From Indolivaga alginatilytica (GTDB lineage Bacteria > Bacteroidota > Bacteroidia > Bacteroidales > Dysgonomonadaceae): a stretch of DNA of 64,000 nt. The position numbers were made by a program, and so were the translations under genes. The first letter of the stretch is position 1, and every line of letters starts with the position of its first letter. The stretch lies in contig NZ_QICL01000003.1 in assembly GCF_003201355.1 (NCBI RefSeq), positions 52,574 to 116,573 of the forward strand, read 5' to 3'. The notes beneath the pieces were generated by a model, which worked only from the letters and a program-made list of their open reading frames with translations, had not been told where the DNA came from and made no database searches. Positions 1 to 10,210 of this stretch are shown one piece after another.

Positions 1-1
1 A

Positions 2-2647
2 CACCTGACTTCTTTACCGACTTGTATGTTTGAGGGTTTTACCGGCAGCGTTAGCCTGCATGAAGGTATTAAAGTTATCGGAGATAATTGTTTTAAAGGA
101 AGCTCAATCAAAGAAATCACTTTACCAGCTTCTCTTAACTCAATTGGAAACTCTGGTTTTTACAACTGCACCAAACTTGAGACTCTTGTCAGTTTAAACC
201 CTATACCCCCCACATTAGGAATTACAGTTTTTACAGGAGTCAACAAAACTACCTGCAAACTATACGTCCCTAAAGGCAGTGTAGAACTATACCAAGCCGC
301 TGCCCAATGGAAAGACTTTTTGATCGAGGAATACAACGTGTCATTAATTGATAATCTTATATTCAAGAAATCAACAGGTGAAAATCTGTATCAAGTAAAG
401 ACAGGTGAAAATTTCGATATATCAGTCTATGCAAATTTGATGTCTGATGTACGTCTGGGGCTTTATTATAGTAATGGAATTTTTGCAGAAGATATAGTCG
501 CAAGTATCAATAATAACACCTACACCAGTCAAGTTTCAACAAACCAGGTAAGTGGAAGTTATATTATACAACCTTACATTGTAGAAGAAGGTGAAAAGAA
601 AGTAGTCTCCCGTAAAACCGGATCACACATAATTGACCGATTACTGATTACAGTGAAAAATAATTGGGATGAGTTCTCGTTGAGAAGTGCAAAAGCAGAA
701 CTCAATAACCATATTCTAGTAAGTACGGGACAAGAAGATTTACTCGAGGTAGCTACAGGTAACATATTTAAAGTATTAGTAAGATACGCAAACCCTACAT
801 CAGCCATTAAAATAGGATTGTTTGATCCTATAACAGGAGTATTGGTAAGTGATATTACTCAATCGGTAGACGGGAATATCTTTAGTTGTAAAGTCCCAAC
901 TGCTTTGGCGGATGCAAAATATAACCTGATTCCTTACCAAGTAATAGCAGGAAATAATGTATATGTAGAGCGATTAACTGAAAAAGCATTTCTTGTGGAT
1001 CGTTTACCCCTCTTTGTAACTTTAGGAGAAGATACCGAAGAGCCTGAAATACCAAGGCCTGCAACAATCGACCTAGTCTATAGCGAAGACGGCGGCGTTA
1101 CGGTTTTAGGCGAATACAAAGGCGTAAGAGTCGGTGAATACTATTGGATGAATACTAATTTCAATAATCCCACAGACATACCCGTGACCAAGGCACAAAT
1201 CGACTATGCCCATGATACCTATGGCATGTTCAACAAACAAAGCACATCACCCGATTCCCGTACCTATTGGAACTATTTAGGAGAACAAATGGGAATACCC
1301 AATCCTACCGAATCTCAGATCACAACAGTACTGCTGCCCGAGTTCCAAAAATACTACGGTACCTATTATACCATGAATAGAGACCGTATCAACAAACTAA
1401 GCTACGTACGCCGATTTGGCTCCATCAAAGAAAAGATCAATGGAACACTGGTCGGACAAGACATCGTAAACCATTACTGGGATGGCATCCGTTCAGTCGT
1501 ACAAACCAAATACTGGGATTTACCCACCGCTGCCGATGTACTGCAACTTATCGGTATGTGTGGACACGGCACCATGCCCGAAGTACGCCAATACCTCTCT
1601 TTCAAAGAAAAAGAAGTACCGGTCGCTATTGTAGCCCCCGGCATGGATTGGTTCTACCCTAACAGCATACATTTCCCTACCCCGACCTATCCTACTGATG
1701 TATTCGACAGTTCCAATACCAATAAATACGGCATGAATATCGTCCCTAACGGTTTCCGTTGGGGAGTACAAAAAAACAGCCTGACCGTTAAAAACGAAGG
1801 AGGCTTTGTCACCCTGACCAATGTCGCCGTAGACGAACTGGTAGGAGCAGGCTTAAACCAAGCCCTCACATTGCCTATTATCGACAAAGACAAAGACGCC
1901 CTGAATATCGAATCACGCATCTTTACCTCCTTCCAATTAGGAGACCATCCTGTTATCAGCTATGGTCAGTACCCATCAGCGGACGCAATCCCCATGAGAT
2001 GGTGCCGTGCCCTTAGCGATGAAGAACTAGGTTACAAACTCTATATCAACCAGGATATGAGCGGCGTAAACTATCCCGCATCCGCAATGGTGATATATGC
2101 CGCGATGGTTGGAGAACAATATGCTAACAGAAAACGTTCCGGAGAAGAAGTCTTATTAGAAAAAGTAAGACTCGGAAGAGTGAACAAAGCAGATATCTCG
2201 ATCATCAAACTAGGCCTGAATGAATCGGCACCGAGCGGTTATAACGAATTACCCCGCGGTTACATCCGAGGCTTCTATGTTCAATACATTTTGGATAATC
2301 CATCACCCCGTAAAACAGTTTCCGATTTGATTGATATCGCTCAGGTCAACCCATTCCTTTGGATAGCCGGTATATCAGCAGCGGACCCTGAATTCCGTGT
2401 CGCAAAAGCAGAAACATTAGAAGACAGCCCTGTAAGCATCTATCCTAATCCCGTATCAGACAATCTTTATCTGAACTCGGACAAAGCCGTCTCAGAAGTT
2501 CAGATTTACAGTACAAACGGTAAGATGGTGTTCAAGCAAGCTAATGTAGGCTCATCCATCAATGTTGGACATCTAGCAGGTGGAACTTATGTATTGAAAC
2601 TTCAAATCGAAGGTAAGATATATACCCATAAGATGATCAAGAAATAA
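2..2647 (+). CDS. T9SS-exported surface protein, 5'-truncated (BspA-type LRR end, Ig-like repeats, T9SS sorting domain)
   Basis: The reading frame is open to the window edge, so the gene starts upstream and the Met codon at 26 is internal. The first 60 or so residues match the end of a BspA-like leucine-rich repeat (GIKVIGDNCFKGSSIKEITL pattern). Residues about 105-210 and 215-340 look like two tandem copies of a beta-rich module (FDISVYAN / FKVLVRYAN; both end near DRLxxxV). Residues about 350-790 form a large domain I do not recognise, with a start loosely like FISUMP domains (EYKGVRVGEYYWM). The last 75 residues are a type A T9SS sorting domain (YPNPVSDNL ... GKIYTHKMIKK). Such proteins cross the outer membrane through T9SS and are anchored on the surface or released. 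From about 1070 to 2440 C-ending codons are commoner than in the first kilobase, which suggests a mosaic origin. Confidence 0.8.
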   Translation, partial: HLTSLPTCMFEGFTGSVSLHEGIKVIGDNCFKGSSIKEITLPASLNSIGNSGFYNCTKLETLVSLNPIPPTLGITVFTGVNKTTCKLYVPKGSVELYQAAAQWKDFLIEEYNVSLIDNLIFKKSTGENLYQVKTGENFDISVYANLMSDVRLGLYYSNGIFAEDIVASINNNTYTSQVSTNQVSGSYIIQPYIVEEGEKKVVSRKTGSHIIDRLLITVKNNWDEFSLRSAKAELNNHILVSTGQEDLLEVATGNIFKVLVRYANPTSAIKIGLFDPITGVLVSDITQSVDGNIFSCKVPTALADAKYNLIPYQVIAGNNVYVERLTEKAFLVDRLPLFVTLGEDTEEPEIPRPATIDLVYSEDGGVTVLGEYKGVRVGEYYWMNTNFNNPTDIPVTKAQIDYAHDTYGMFNKQSTSPDSRTYWNYLGEQMGIPNPTESQITTVLLPEFQKYYGTYYTMNRDRINKLSYVRRFGSIKEKINGTLVGQDIVNHYWDGIRSVVQTKYWDLPTAADVLQLIGMCGHGTMPEVRQYLSFKEKEVPVAIVAPGMDWFYPNSIHFPTPTYPTDVFDSSNTNKYGMNIVPNGFRWGVQKNSLTVKNEGGFVTLTNVAVDELVGAGLNQALTLPIIDKDKDALNIESRIFTSFQLGDHPVISYGQYPSADAIPMRWCRALSDEELGYKLYINQDMSGVNYPASAMVIYAAMVGEQYANRKRSGEEVLLEKVRLGRVNKADISIIKLGLNESAPSGYNELPRGYIRGFYVQYILDNPSPRKTVSDLIDIAQVNPFLWIAGISAADPEFRVAKAETLEDSPVSIYPNPVSDNLYLNSDKAVSEVQIYSTNGKMVFKQANVGSSINVGHLAGGTYVLKLQIEGKIYTHKMIKK

Positions 2648-2670
2648 AAAAACTGATCATTATATACATC

Positions 2671-2702
2671 AAAAAAGCGACTAAGTAATTAGTCGCTTTT
2701 TT
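2671..2702 (+). terminator. Rho-independent terminator of the T9SS protein gene
   Basis: The hairpin AGCGACTAA-GTA-TTAGTCGCT is followed by a T run and preceded by an A run, so it could also act on the opposite strand. It lies 24 bp after the stop codon. Confidence 0.85.
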
Positions 2703-2717
2703 ACATTTACAGCAAAT

Positions 2718-2773
2718 AAGGTCTCAGACCTTTTTATAACTTAGACCAAAGAATTATAACCGGTAGTTATAAT
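2718..2773. repeat. GGTCTNAGACC palindrome with adjacent hairpin (dispersed family)
   Basis: AAGGTCTCAGACCTT at 2718-2732 is followed by a T-rich stretch and then by the palindrome ATTATAAC-CGGTA-GTTATAAT at 2753-2773. It fills the spacer between the convergent T9SS gene and trxA. Confidence 0.7.
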
Positions 2774-2812
2774 TAAATAAGCCTGTCTTAGATTAGTACT
2801 GTTACTTATAAG

Positions 2813-3130
2813 TTACTGTAATTGCTTATCAATTTTTTCTACTAAAGCCGATTTTTGAGCAGCTCCAACTTGTTTGTCAACAATTTCTCCGTTTTTGAAG
2901 AATAGAATTGTAGGAATATTACGGATTCCGAATTTAGATGTAATCTCGTCATTGTTATCAACATCTACTTTACCTACTACTACTTTGTCAGCATAGTCAA
3001 CAGCCAATTCTTCTACAATTGGACCTACCATACGACATGGGCCACACCATTCTGCCCAAAAATCAACCACGACTAATTTGTCTGATTTTAAAACTTCTTC
3101 AAAAGTTGCATCTGTAATTTCAAGTGCCAT
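2813..3130 (-). CDS. trxA: Thioredoxin
   Basis: A 105-residue single-domain thioredoxin, the usual length for the family. The redox motif WCGPC has its cysteines at about residues 29 and 32, and the cis-proline loop is present (IRNIPTILFF). It reduces disulfides of cytoplasmic proteins and serves enzymes such as ribonucleotide reductase. There is no signal peptide. It lies 70 bp downstream of dnaE on the same strand, so co-transcription is possible but is not shown by the sequence. Confidence 0.97.
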   Translation of the reverse strand: MALEITDATFEEVLKSDKLVVVDFWAEWCGPCRMVGPIVEELAVDYADKVVVGKVDVDNNDEITSKFGIRNIPTILFFKNGEIVDKQVGAAQKSALVEKIDKQLQ

Positions 3131-3200
3131 ACTACTAATGTTTATTATGTTTCGTTTAATTTTATAACAAATATAACCAAAGTCTCGGAGATACGGAAAA

Positions 3201-6200
3201 TCAATTAACCTTGAATACGATGTTTTCGTTTTGCTCCAAATAGTCTATTAATTCTTTGCGGATATTAATCTTAAGACCCCGAGCAAAAAGCTCAACTTTC
3301 ATATTCCGTTCACCATCAACAATCTCAAAATATAACAACGAATTACCCACATTGTTTTTAGTCAGAGTCGAAAGCTCCTCTACCATCTGGGCATTCATTT
3401 CGTGGATGGGTAGTGTGATTGTTATTTTTTCAATAACCTGATCTTTTACATCAGGCAGAAGTTGAATTGATACGATTTTCAACTCGAGTTGATTCTCATT
3501 GAATCTACGTCCTTGAACACGTGCTTTTACATATACATAAAGACCTAAGCGCCCATATTTACCAAAGTTGATATAGTCATCACCGAACAAGGGTATTTCT
3601 CCACTCCCGGTGAAATCTTCAATTTTAATAATCATGTACGGCTTACCGTTCTTGGTAATACCTTCCCGTGCCGCAGAGACAAGTCCCCCGAATGTAACTT
3701 CTTTATTCTTTAGGGCTTCCTTGTCTTCTATGTCAGCCATCCCTACATTGCAGCCATATTTGAGAGCAATAGCGAATTCATCCAATGGGTGGGCTGATAG
3801 ATAAATACCAATCAGTTCGCGTTCTTTATTTAATCTTTCAAGATCCGACCACTTTTCGGCTTTGGGAATATCCGGTGGATTTGTTTTATACGAAATATCT
3901 TCTCCGAATAACGAGTTTGTTGCCTGTGCTTTATCAATTTGGTATTTATTCCCATAACGCACAAGTTGATCTATAAATGTTTCGCCTTTTTCGTTGGTTT
4001 CAAAGAACTGTTCGCGCTCTATTTCCGGAAAATTATCGAATGCTCCGGCAAGAGCTAATGATTCTATATTTTTCTTATTACAAGACGATAGGTTGACGCG
4101 TTCTACTAAATCGAATATGTTTAAATAAGGACCATTTTCAGTCCGTTCTTTAAGAATATCATTTACGGCACCTCCTCCTACGCCTTTGATAGCGGCAAGT
4201 CCGAAGCGTATATCTCCGGCCTTATTTACCGCAAATTTAAGATACGATTCGTTTACGTCCGGTCCAAGTACATTCATTCCCATGTACTTGCATTCGTCCA
4301 TAAACTTCGTGATCTCCGTAATATTCGATAAATTTCGTGATAGAACGGCAGCCATATATTCCGACGGATAGTTGGCCTTAAGCCATGCTGTCTGATAAGC
4401 TATCCATGAATAACAGGTTGCATGCGATTTGTTGAAAGCATATGACGCAAATTTCTCCCAGTCAGCCCATATTTTATTCAGGGTTTTTTCGGCATGCCCG
4501 TTCTTCTTTCCTCCTGCAAGAAATTTTTCTTTTAGGGCATTCATTTTGTCGATAAGTTTTTTACCCATCGCTTTACGTAGCTCATCGGATTGACCACGGG
4601 TGAAATCGGCAAGCAGACGGGACAAAAGCATGACCTGTTCCTGATATACCGTAATGCCGTATGTGTCGTCAAGATATCTTTCCATGATAGGGATATCATA
4701 GGCTATCTCTTCACGGCCATGCTTACGGGCGACAAAGGATGGGATATAATCCATCGGTCCCGGGCGATACAGGGCATTCATGGCGATTAAGTCTTCAAAC
4801 TTGGTCGGCTGAAGCTCTTTCAGGTACTTCTGCATACCGGCAGACTCAAACTGGAATGTTCCTGTGGTTTTACCCTGACTATATAATTCGTAAGTTTTAG
4901 TATCTTCGAGCGAAATAGTACTGATATCTACATCTTCGCCGGTTGTTTGTTTTATATTTTCGAGGGCTTCTTTTATAATCGACAGGGTTTTTAAACCCAG
5001 AAAGTCCATTTTGATAAGACCTGTTTCTTCGATAACCGATCCCTCATATTGAGTAACAAGCATTGTTTCTCCTGTCTCCTTGTCTTCGGCTGTACTTACC
5101 GGTACTGTGTCTGAAATAGGACTTTGACCTATAATAACACCACAAGCGTGTACTCCTGTGTTTCGCACATTACCTTCAAGCATTTGTGCATATTTCAGCG
5201 TATCACGGGTAATCAGGTCTCGACTGTTGGATGCTTCTTTCAGTTCGGGAACGTATTCAATGGCATCTCTGAGGGTTACTTTCTTTTTATCAGGAATTCT
5301 ATCAGGAACTAGTTTTGCTAAACGGTTAGATTCAGACAGGGGTAGCTTCTGAACACGGGCAACATCCTTTATAGCCGATTTGGTAGCCATGGTACCGTAT
5401 GTGATAATATGGGCTACTTTTTCTTGTCCGTATTTGTCGGTTACCCAACGCAAGACTTCACCTCGACCATCATCATCGAAGTCGATATCGATATCGGGCA
5501 TCGATATACGGTCTGGATTTAAGAAACGTTCGAAAAGTAAGTCATATTTTATGGGGTCTATATCGGTAATACCCAAACAATATGCTACGGCAGAACCTGC
5601 TGCCGATCCCCGACCCGGTCCTACCGCCACACCCATTCTTCGGGCAGCTGCAATAAAGTCTTGTACAATAAGGAAGTATCCGGGAAATCCCATTGTCTTC
5701 ATGACGTCCAGCTCAAAATCGAGACGCTCACGGGTATCATCGTCCATATCCTTTCCGTAACGTTTCTCTGCACCTATCATTGTCAGGTACTTCAAATAGT
5801 CGGCTTCGAGCTTGATACGGATAACTTTATCGTATCCACCTAAACGGTGGTATTCTTTTTCTCCAAACTCAGTGATGAGATCGGTTTCATTGAATTTTTC
5901 TCTATGACTTGCTTCTGTTCCGAAAGAAGGATCAATGTCGAAAAATGGCATCAGTGCATCGGAATCTATCGAATAGTATTCAACTTTTTCGGCTATCTCC
6001 AATGTATTGGATAGGACATGAGGAACGTCTTTAAATACTTCGTTCATTTCGGCAGTGGTTTTTAGCCACTCCTGCTTGGTGTATCTCATTCGCTTCGGGT
6101 CATCCAGATCTTTACCTGTACTTAAACAGATAAGACGATCGTGAGCTTCCGAATCTTCTTCGCCGATGAAATGCACATCATTGGTTGCGATAACTTTTAC

Positions 6201-6935
6201 GTTATGTTTTACGCTCAGTTTGAGTAACTCCTGATTTACCCGTTCCTGAAGTGGGTATGCTTCGAGATTTGAATCGGGACGACTGGTTTTGTGCCGTTGG
6301 AGTTCGAAATAGAAATCTTCACCGAAAATATTTTTAAACCATTCGATCGATTTTTCGACCTCTTCGGGCTCTCCTCTTGTTATCTTTTTAGGTATTTCAC
6401 CACCTAAGCAGGCAGTCGATACGATTAATCCTTCATGGTATTTCTCGAGTAGCTCTTTATCTATACGCGGACGCATGTAGAAACCTTCGGTCCAGCTTTG
6501 CGATACCATTTTGATAAGATTCTTATAGCCTTGCAGATTTTTTGCAAGCACAATTAAGTGCCAGCCGCTCATATCGGGTTTTCCTTCTTTTAATTTGCGG
6601 TTTCGGTGAGCTACATAGCATTCACAGCCCAAAATAGGCTTGAATAAATGAGATTCTTCTTCCTGAAGTTTTTTATTTAATTCATCCAAAAGAGCTCCAT
6701 TCTCTCCGACTTCGGCTATTGCCGCTTTTATTTTCTTTATTTCGGAGAATATGGGTCCGTTTTTTTTCTTTACATAGTTGTAAAATTCCTTGATCCCGAA
6801 CATCGACCCGTGATCGGTCAATGCCAGAGCCTTCATTCCATCGGCTTTAGCTTTGTCAACCAAGCGTGAAATACTGGCCTGCCCGTCGAGCAGGGAGTAT
6901 TGAGAATGTACGTGTAAATGTATAAAGGGTTGCAT
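3201..6935 (-). CDS. dnaE: DNA polymerase III subunit alpha
   Basis: The catalytic subunit of the replicative polymerase, 1244 residues and full length. The N-terminal PHP domain begins HLHVHSQYSLLDGQ and contains the ALTDHGSMFG motif. The palm has PDIDIDFDDD at about residues 478-487 with the catalytic aspartates, and VGPGRGSAAGS just before it. The helix-hairpin-helix and OB-fold regions follow (GGLVSAAREG). The insertion at about residues 60-95 of the PHP region is lysine- and glutamate-rich. It reads from a start 150 bp from ribF and is followed by trxA. This is the DnaE1 type and not PolC, because no DnaQ-like exonuclease domain is inserted. Confidence 0.97.
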   Translation of the reverse strand: MQPFIHLHVHSQYSLLDGQASISRLVDKAKADGMKALALTDHGSMFGIKEFYNYVKKKNGPIFSEIKKIKAAIAEVGENGALLDELNKKLQEEESHLFKPILGCECYVAHRNRKLKEGKPDMSGWHLIVLAKNLQGYKNLIKMVSQSWTEGFYMRPRIDKELLEKYHEGLIVSTACLGGEIPKKITRGEPEEVEKSIEWFKNIFGEDFYFELQRHKTSRPDSNLEAYPLQERVNQELLKLSVKHNVKVIATNDVHFIGEEDSEAHDRLICLSTGKDLDDPKRMRYTKQEWLKTTAEMNEVFKDVPHVLSNTLEIAEKVEYYSIDSDALMPFFDIDPSFGTEASHREKFNETDLITEFGEKEYHRLGGYDKVIRIKLEADYLKYLTMIGAEKRYGKDMDDDTRERLDFELDVMKTMGFPGYFLIVQDFIAAARRMGVAVGPGRGSAAGSAVAYCLGITDIDPIKYDLLFERFLNPDRISMPDIDIDFDDDGRGEVLRWVTDKYGQEKVAHIITYGTMATKSAIKDVARVQKLPLSESNRLAKLVPDRIPDKKKVTLRDAIEYVPELKEASNSRDLITRDTLKYAQMLEGNVRNTGVHACGVIIGQSPISDTVPVSTAEDKETGETMLVTQYEGSVIEETGLIKMDFLGLKTLSIIKEALENIKQTTGEDVDISTISLEDTKTYELYSQGKTTGTFQFESAGMQKYLKELQPTKFEDLIAMNALYRPGPMDYIPSFVARKHGREEIAYDIPIMERYLDDTYGITVYQEQVMLLSRLLADFTRGQSDELRKAMGKKLIDKMNALKEKFLAGGKKNGHAEKTLNKIWADWEKFASYAFNKSHATCYSWIAYQTAWLKANYPSEYMAAVLSRNLSNITEITKFMDECKYMGMNVLGPDVNESYLKFAVNKAGDIRFGLAAIKGVGGGAVNDILKERTENGPYLNIFDLVERVNLSSCNKKNIESLALAGAFDNFPEIEREQFFETNEKGETFIDQLVRYGNKYQIDKAQATNSLFGEDISYKTNPPDIPKAEKWSDLERLNKERELIGIYLSAHPLDEFAIALKYGCNVGMADIEDKEALKNKEVTFGGLVSAAREGITKNGKPYMIIKIEDFTGSGEIPLFGDDYINFGKYGRLGLYVYVKARVQGRRFNENQLELKIVSIQLLPDVKDQVIEKITITLPIHEMNAQMVEELSTLTKNNVGNSLLYFEIVDGERNMKVELFARGLKINIRKELIDYLEQNENIVFKVN

Positions 6936-7084
6936 ATATCTCTGAATTTATCCTATAAAGGTATCTCTTTTATCGAAAAAAAGACACCTATATTTTATCG
7001 AAAGTATCAATGACTTTTCAACATGAAAAGTATCAGCGTTATACTTCAATTATTTAACAAAAGCCATGAGTGTGATTAGTGCTT

Positions 7085-8020
7085 TTAGTTCTTTCTTAAC
7101 TTTCGAAGGAGATTACCTACGTTTATTTTATCTTGTTTTATATGTTTAACAAGAGTTTCAAGATCCTTGAATTTTTCATCGGGACGCATAAATTCGATAA
7201 ATTCGACAGAAAGAGATTTGCCATACAGATTCTGATCAAAATCAAGAATATTAACTTCCAGACTTATATTATCCCCATTATGCAGAGTAGGCCTTTTTCC
7301 TATATAGAGCATACCTTCGTGTTGATCATCATCGATCAGAACATATACAGCATATACTCCAAATGCAGGGACAACTTTAAAGTCCTCCCATATTTTTATA
7401 TTCGCAGTCGGGAAACCGATGGTACGTCCGACCTGAAAACCTTCGACAATTTGTCCTGAAATAGTATAGTTATACCCTAGTAATTGGTTTGCTTTAACAA
7501 TATCTCCTTCTCCTAATAAACGTCGTATACGTGATGAACTTACGTGATTGGAGGAATCCAATTCACAGGCTTGAATTACGTCTATGCCTACTTCCTGTCC
7601 GTATTTTTGATATTCTTCAAAGCCGTCTTCTCTGTTGTGACCAAAGCGATGATCGTATCCTATTAAGAGAGTTTGTACATTCAATTTACCTTTAAGAATC
7701 TGTTGAATGAATTCGCGGGCACTTAATGTTGACATCTCTTTTGTAAAATCAAGAGGCACACAAAAATCGACGTTCGTATTTGCCAAACGTTTTACTTTTT
7801 CTTCATAACCGCATAGTAAAGCAGGCTGATAATCGCTGCTCAATACCCTTCTGGGATGTACCGGAAAGGTTATGACGGCCGAGGGGAGATTCCTTTTTTT
7901 AGCTTCAATTTTGAGCTGCTCAATAAGATATTGGTGACCTGTATGTACGCCATCAAAGAAACCAATGGTTGCAACTAATGGCTGATGTTGTGTATTATAT
8001 GGAGAATTTATTAAGTCCAT
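7085..8020 (-). CDS. ribF: Bifunctional riboflavin kinase / FMN adenylyltransferase
   Basis: Makes FMN and then FAD from riboflavin. It has 311 residues, a normal length. The N-terminal nucleotidyltransferase domain carries ATIGFFDGVHTGHQYLI (HxGH-like motif) and SSSRIRRLL. The C-terminal flavokinase domain has GRTIGFPTANI followed by AFGVYAVYV. It is 73 bp downstream of the HAD phosphatase gene and precedes dnaE on the same strand. The flavin-pathway gene ribE is also in this window (about 55.4 kb) but is not adjacent. Confidence 0.96.
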   Translation of the reverse strand: MDLINSPYNTQHQPLVATIGFFDGVHTGHQYLIEQLKIEAKKRNLPSAVITFPVHPRRVLSSDYQPALLCGYEEKVKRLANTNVDFCVPLDFTKEMSTLSAREFIQQILKGKLNVQTLLIGYDHRFGHNREDGFEEYQKYGQEVGIDVIQACELDSSNHVSSSRIRRLLGEGDIVKANQLLGYNYTISGQIVEGFQVGRTIGFPTANIKIWEDFKVVPAFGVYAVYVLIDDDQHEGMLYIGKRPTLHNGDNISLEVNILDFDQNLYGKSLSVEFIEFMRPDEKFKDLETLVKHIKQDKINVGNLLRKLRKN

Positions 8021-8092
8021 TCAATTATATTATTGGCATATTTTATAAGAGGATTTTTATGTCCGTCTTAGAGGGGCAAACAAGGCTTTGTA

Positions 8093-8713
8093 TTATTCAA
8101 AAACTTTTCTCAAGTCTTCCTCTTGATCTACTAAATAGGTTTTAAATCCGAACTGTTCTGCAACATCCAGATTTGATTGTCCATCATCCAGAAACAGTGT
8201 CTCTTTAGGGTCTAATCGAGCTTCATCTATTACTATTTGAAATGACTCTTTAGATGGTTTTGTATGTCCCATCTTATACGACCAGAACATTTGGTCGAAG
8301 AATGCTGAAATAGGTTCTCCTGATGGTGAAAAATCTTTGGTATCTGCCCATCCCATAATAACGGGATTGGTGTTGCTCAATAAGTATACATTGTACTTCT
8401 TACGAAGGTCTTTTAATAATTGAAATTTATAGTCGGGTATTCCTGTCAAAAAAGCCAGCCATCCTGAGTCTATATCTTCATTTGAAATGTGTTTTCCTGC
8501 TAACTTACGCAATTCATCATAAAACTCTTCTTTGCTTATAGTTCCTTCTTCCAGTTGTAAGAAAATTCCTTCCTGACGGAACTCACCCAGAAAATCTTCG
8601 ATATTATCTACACCTATTTCTTTGAAACGTTTTACTGCATTGTCTTTATTAATGCTAACGATTACACCTCCAAAATCGAAAAGTAAATTTTTTATTCCGT
8701 TTAAATCAGCCAT
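8093..8713 (-). CDS. HAD-superfamily phosphatase, YihX-like
   Basis: A 206-residue HAD subfamily IA hydrolase. The nucleophile motif is FDFGGV with Asp at about residue 13; the usual second acidic position is Gly, as in the YihX group. Motif II is LLSNTN, a lysine motif lies near GHTKPS, and the last motif is LFLDDGQSN. YihX of E. coli acts on alpha-glucose-1-phosphate, but substrates cannot be assigned from sequence in this family. It is the first gene of a minus-strand run that continues into ribF 73 bp away. Confidence 0.85.
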   Translation of the reverse strand: MADLNGIKNLLFDFGGVIVSINKDNAVKRFKEIGVDNIEDFLGEFRQEGIFLQLEEGTISKEEFYDELRKLAGKHISNEDIDSGWLAFLTGIPDYKFQLLKDLRKKYNVYLLSNTNPVIMGWADTKDFSPSGEPISAFFDQMFWSYKMGHTKPSKESFQIVIDEARLDPKETLFLDDGQSNLDVAEQFGFKTYLVDQEEDLRKVFE

Positions 8714-9236
8714 ATTCTATAGAGTTTAACTGTTTCTATTTATTGAGAGTGCAAAGTTAATCATTTAAAAAATATTACTGTCGAATTTATGTATAAGTAC
8801 TTTAAAATATCAGCGAATTTCCTATTTGTTCTCTATAGATTGTAAGCTTAAGTGTTACAAATATGATAAATAGATTAAGGGTGTTAATATTCTATAGATT
8901 TGTTCTATTTAGAGTCTGTTTTAAATTTCGTTCTTTCTTTTTTTATCTATCCATATAAGGATCATAGCCTTTAGAATATATATACTATGAGAGAAAGTAG
9001 AAAACAACAAAATAAATGTCACTTTTGTTACTTTTGTAACCTTTTTTTTGTTTGTTCGCTGGTTATCAGTGGTTTATTAGGGTGTCAAAAGTGCACTGTA
9101 TCTGTTCCTTTCTGTTGTTTTTGTTACCTTTTTGTGCAACTGATGTATACTTTGTTACCTTATTTTAAGTCCTTATTCATGTCTAATAAATTGATAATTC
9201 GTTAATTTGTAGGTTTCTTATATTATAAATAATAAT
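8714..9236. other. Gene-free spacer between divergent HAD and LysR genes
   Basis: A spacer of 523 bp, very AT-rich. Its right part holds a TTTTGTNAC-family repeat, described separately. A 72-codon ORF at 8987-9205 lies almost wholly in the repeat, is Cys/Phe-rich and is not credible. The left part (8714-8985) must contain the two divergent promoters, but I see no convincing -33/-7 pair. Confidence 0.6.
9017..9172. repeat. TTTTGTNAC-family repeat, copy 1
   Basis: It begins GTCACTTTTGTTACTTTTG followed by TAACC, that is, 9-bp units in tandem. It ends in GTTACCTTATTTTAAGTCC, nearly the same end as copy 2 at 17196-17214. Three dispersed copies lie in this window. Confidence 0.65.
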
Positions 9237-10133
9237 ATGCTCAATTTTCGTTTACGTGTTTTTTATTCTGTTGCTACATTCTCCAGCTTTACAAGGGCTG
9301 CCGAAGAAATGTTTATAACGCAACCGGCTGTCACTAAAAATATCAAAGAACTGGAGTCCGAATTGGGTATCCGGCTCTTTAACAGGATTGCTAATAAAAT
9401 AACTCTTACTGAGGCAGGAAGGCTCCTGCTTCACTATACTGAACATGTTTTGACTTTGGATAAAAAGTTTATGTTCGATCTGGGAGTGTTGAAACAGAAG
9501 TTCGCAGGCGATCTTAAATTAGGAGCCAGTACCACTATCGGGCAATATGTATTACCTGCTATTCTTGCGCAGTTTAAGAGGGAGCAGCCTGATATTGAAC
9601 TCTCATTATTGAATGATAATACTCAGAGAATAGAAACTGCTCTTATCGATAAGTTGCTTGATCTGGGCATTGTCGAGGGCAACTCTAAGAATAACCAGTT
9701 GAAGTATATTCCTTTTCTTAAAGATGAAATTGTAGCAGTTGCGCATTCTTCTCAGTCCTTGTTTGAAAAAGATGAGATTACTTTGGACGAACTCAAAAGT
9801 ATACCCCTGGTTTTGAGAGAAATAGGATCGGGCAGTTTGGAGGTAATTACTGATAAGTTGAAGCAGAAAGATATAAAATTGAAGGACTTGAATGTTGTAA
9901 TGCATTTAGGGAGTACCGAAAGTATAAAGACATTTCTTGCTAATTCTAACAGTATAGGGCTTATCTCTATTAATGCGGTGAGTAAAGAGATTGCGAATGG
10001 CGAGTTTAAAATTATTGATATAGCAAATTTTGAGATGGAGAGAAACTTTTATTTTATTCATCTGCACGGCGTGCCTTCAGGTTTCACAGAAATGTTTATT
10101 CAGTATGCGCTTAGTTACTATAACCGCAAGTAA
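9237..10133 (+). CDS. LysR-family transcriptional regulator
   Basis: A 298-residue regulator. The N-terminal winged helix-turn-helix is typical (FSSFTRAAEEMFITQPAVTK ... LGIRLFNR). The LysR substrate-binding domain starts near residue 90 (GASTTIGQYVLPAIL). It sits 77 bp upstream of, and on the same strand as, a YeiH-type transporter gene. In many bacteria a LysR gene is adjacent to or divergent from yeiH, so regulation of that transporter, with a sulfur-related effector as for CysB/Cbl relatives, is a reasonable inference but is not shown here. Confidence 0.93.
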   Translation: MLNFRLRVFYSVATFSSFTRAAEEMFITQPAVTKNIKELESELGIRLFNRIANKITLTEAGRLLLHYTEHVLTLDKKFMFDLGVLKQKFAGDLKLGASTTIGQYVLPAILAQFKREQPDIELSLLNDNTQRIETALIDKLLDLGIVEGNSKNNQLKYIPFLKDEIVAVAHSSQSLFEKDEITLDELKSIPLVLREIGSGSLEVITDKLKQKDIKLKDLNVVMHLGSTESIKTFLANSNSIGLISINAVSKEIANGEFKIIDIANFEMERNFYFIHLHGVPSGFTEMFIQYALSYYNRK

Positions 10134-10210
10134 TAGGCTATAATATATTTGCATATACAATCCGTCTATTTTTGGCTGATCTTTGTATCAGAAAATTAAA
10201 TATCAAATAA

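Noticed and set aside
8987-9205. 72-codon plus-strand ORF before the LysR gene
   Set aside because: It lies in the TTTTGTNAC repeat, has an abnormal Cys/Phe composition produced by that repeat, and the other two repeat copies do not preserve it.
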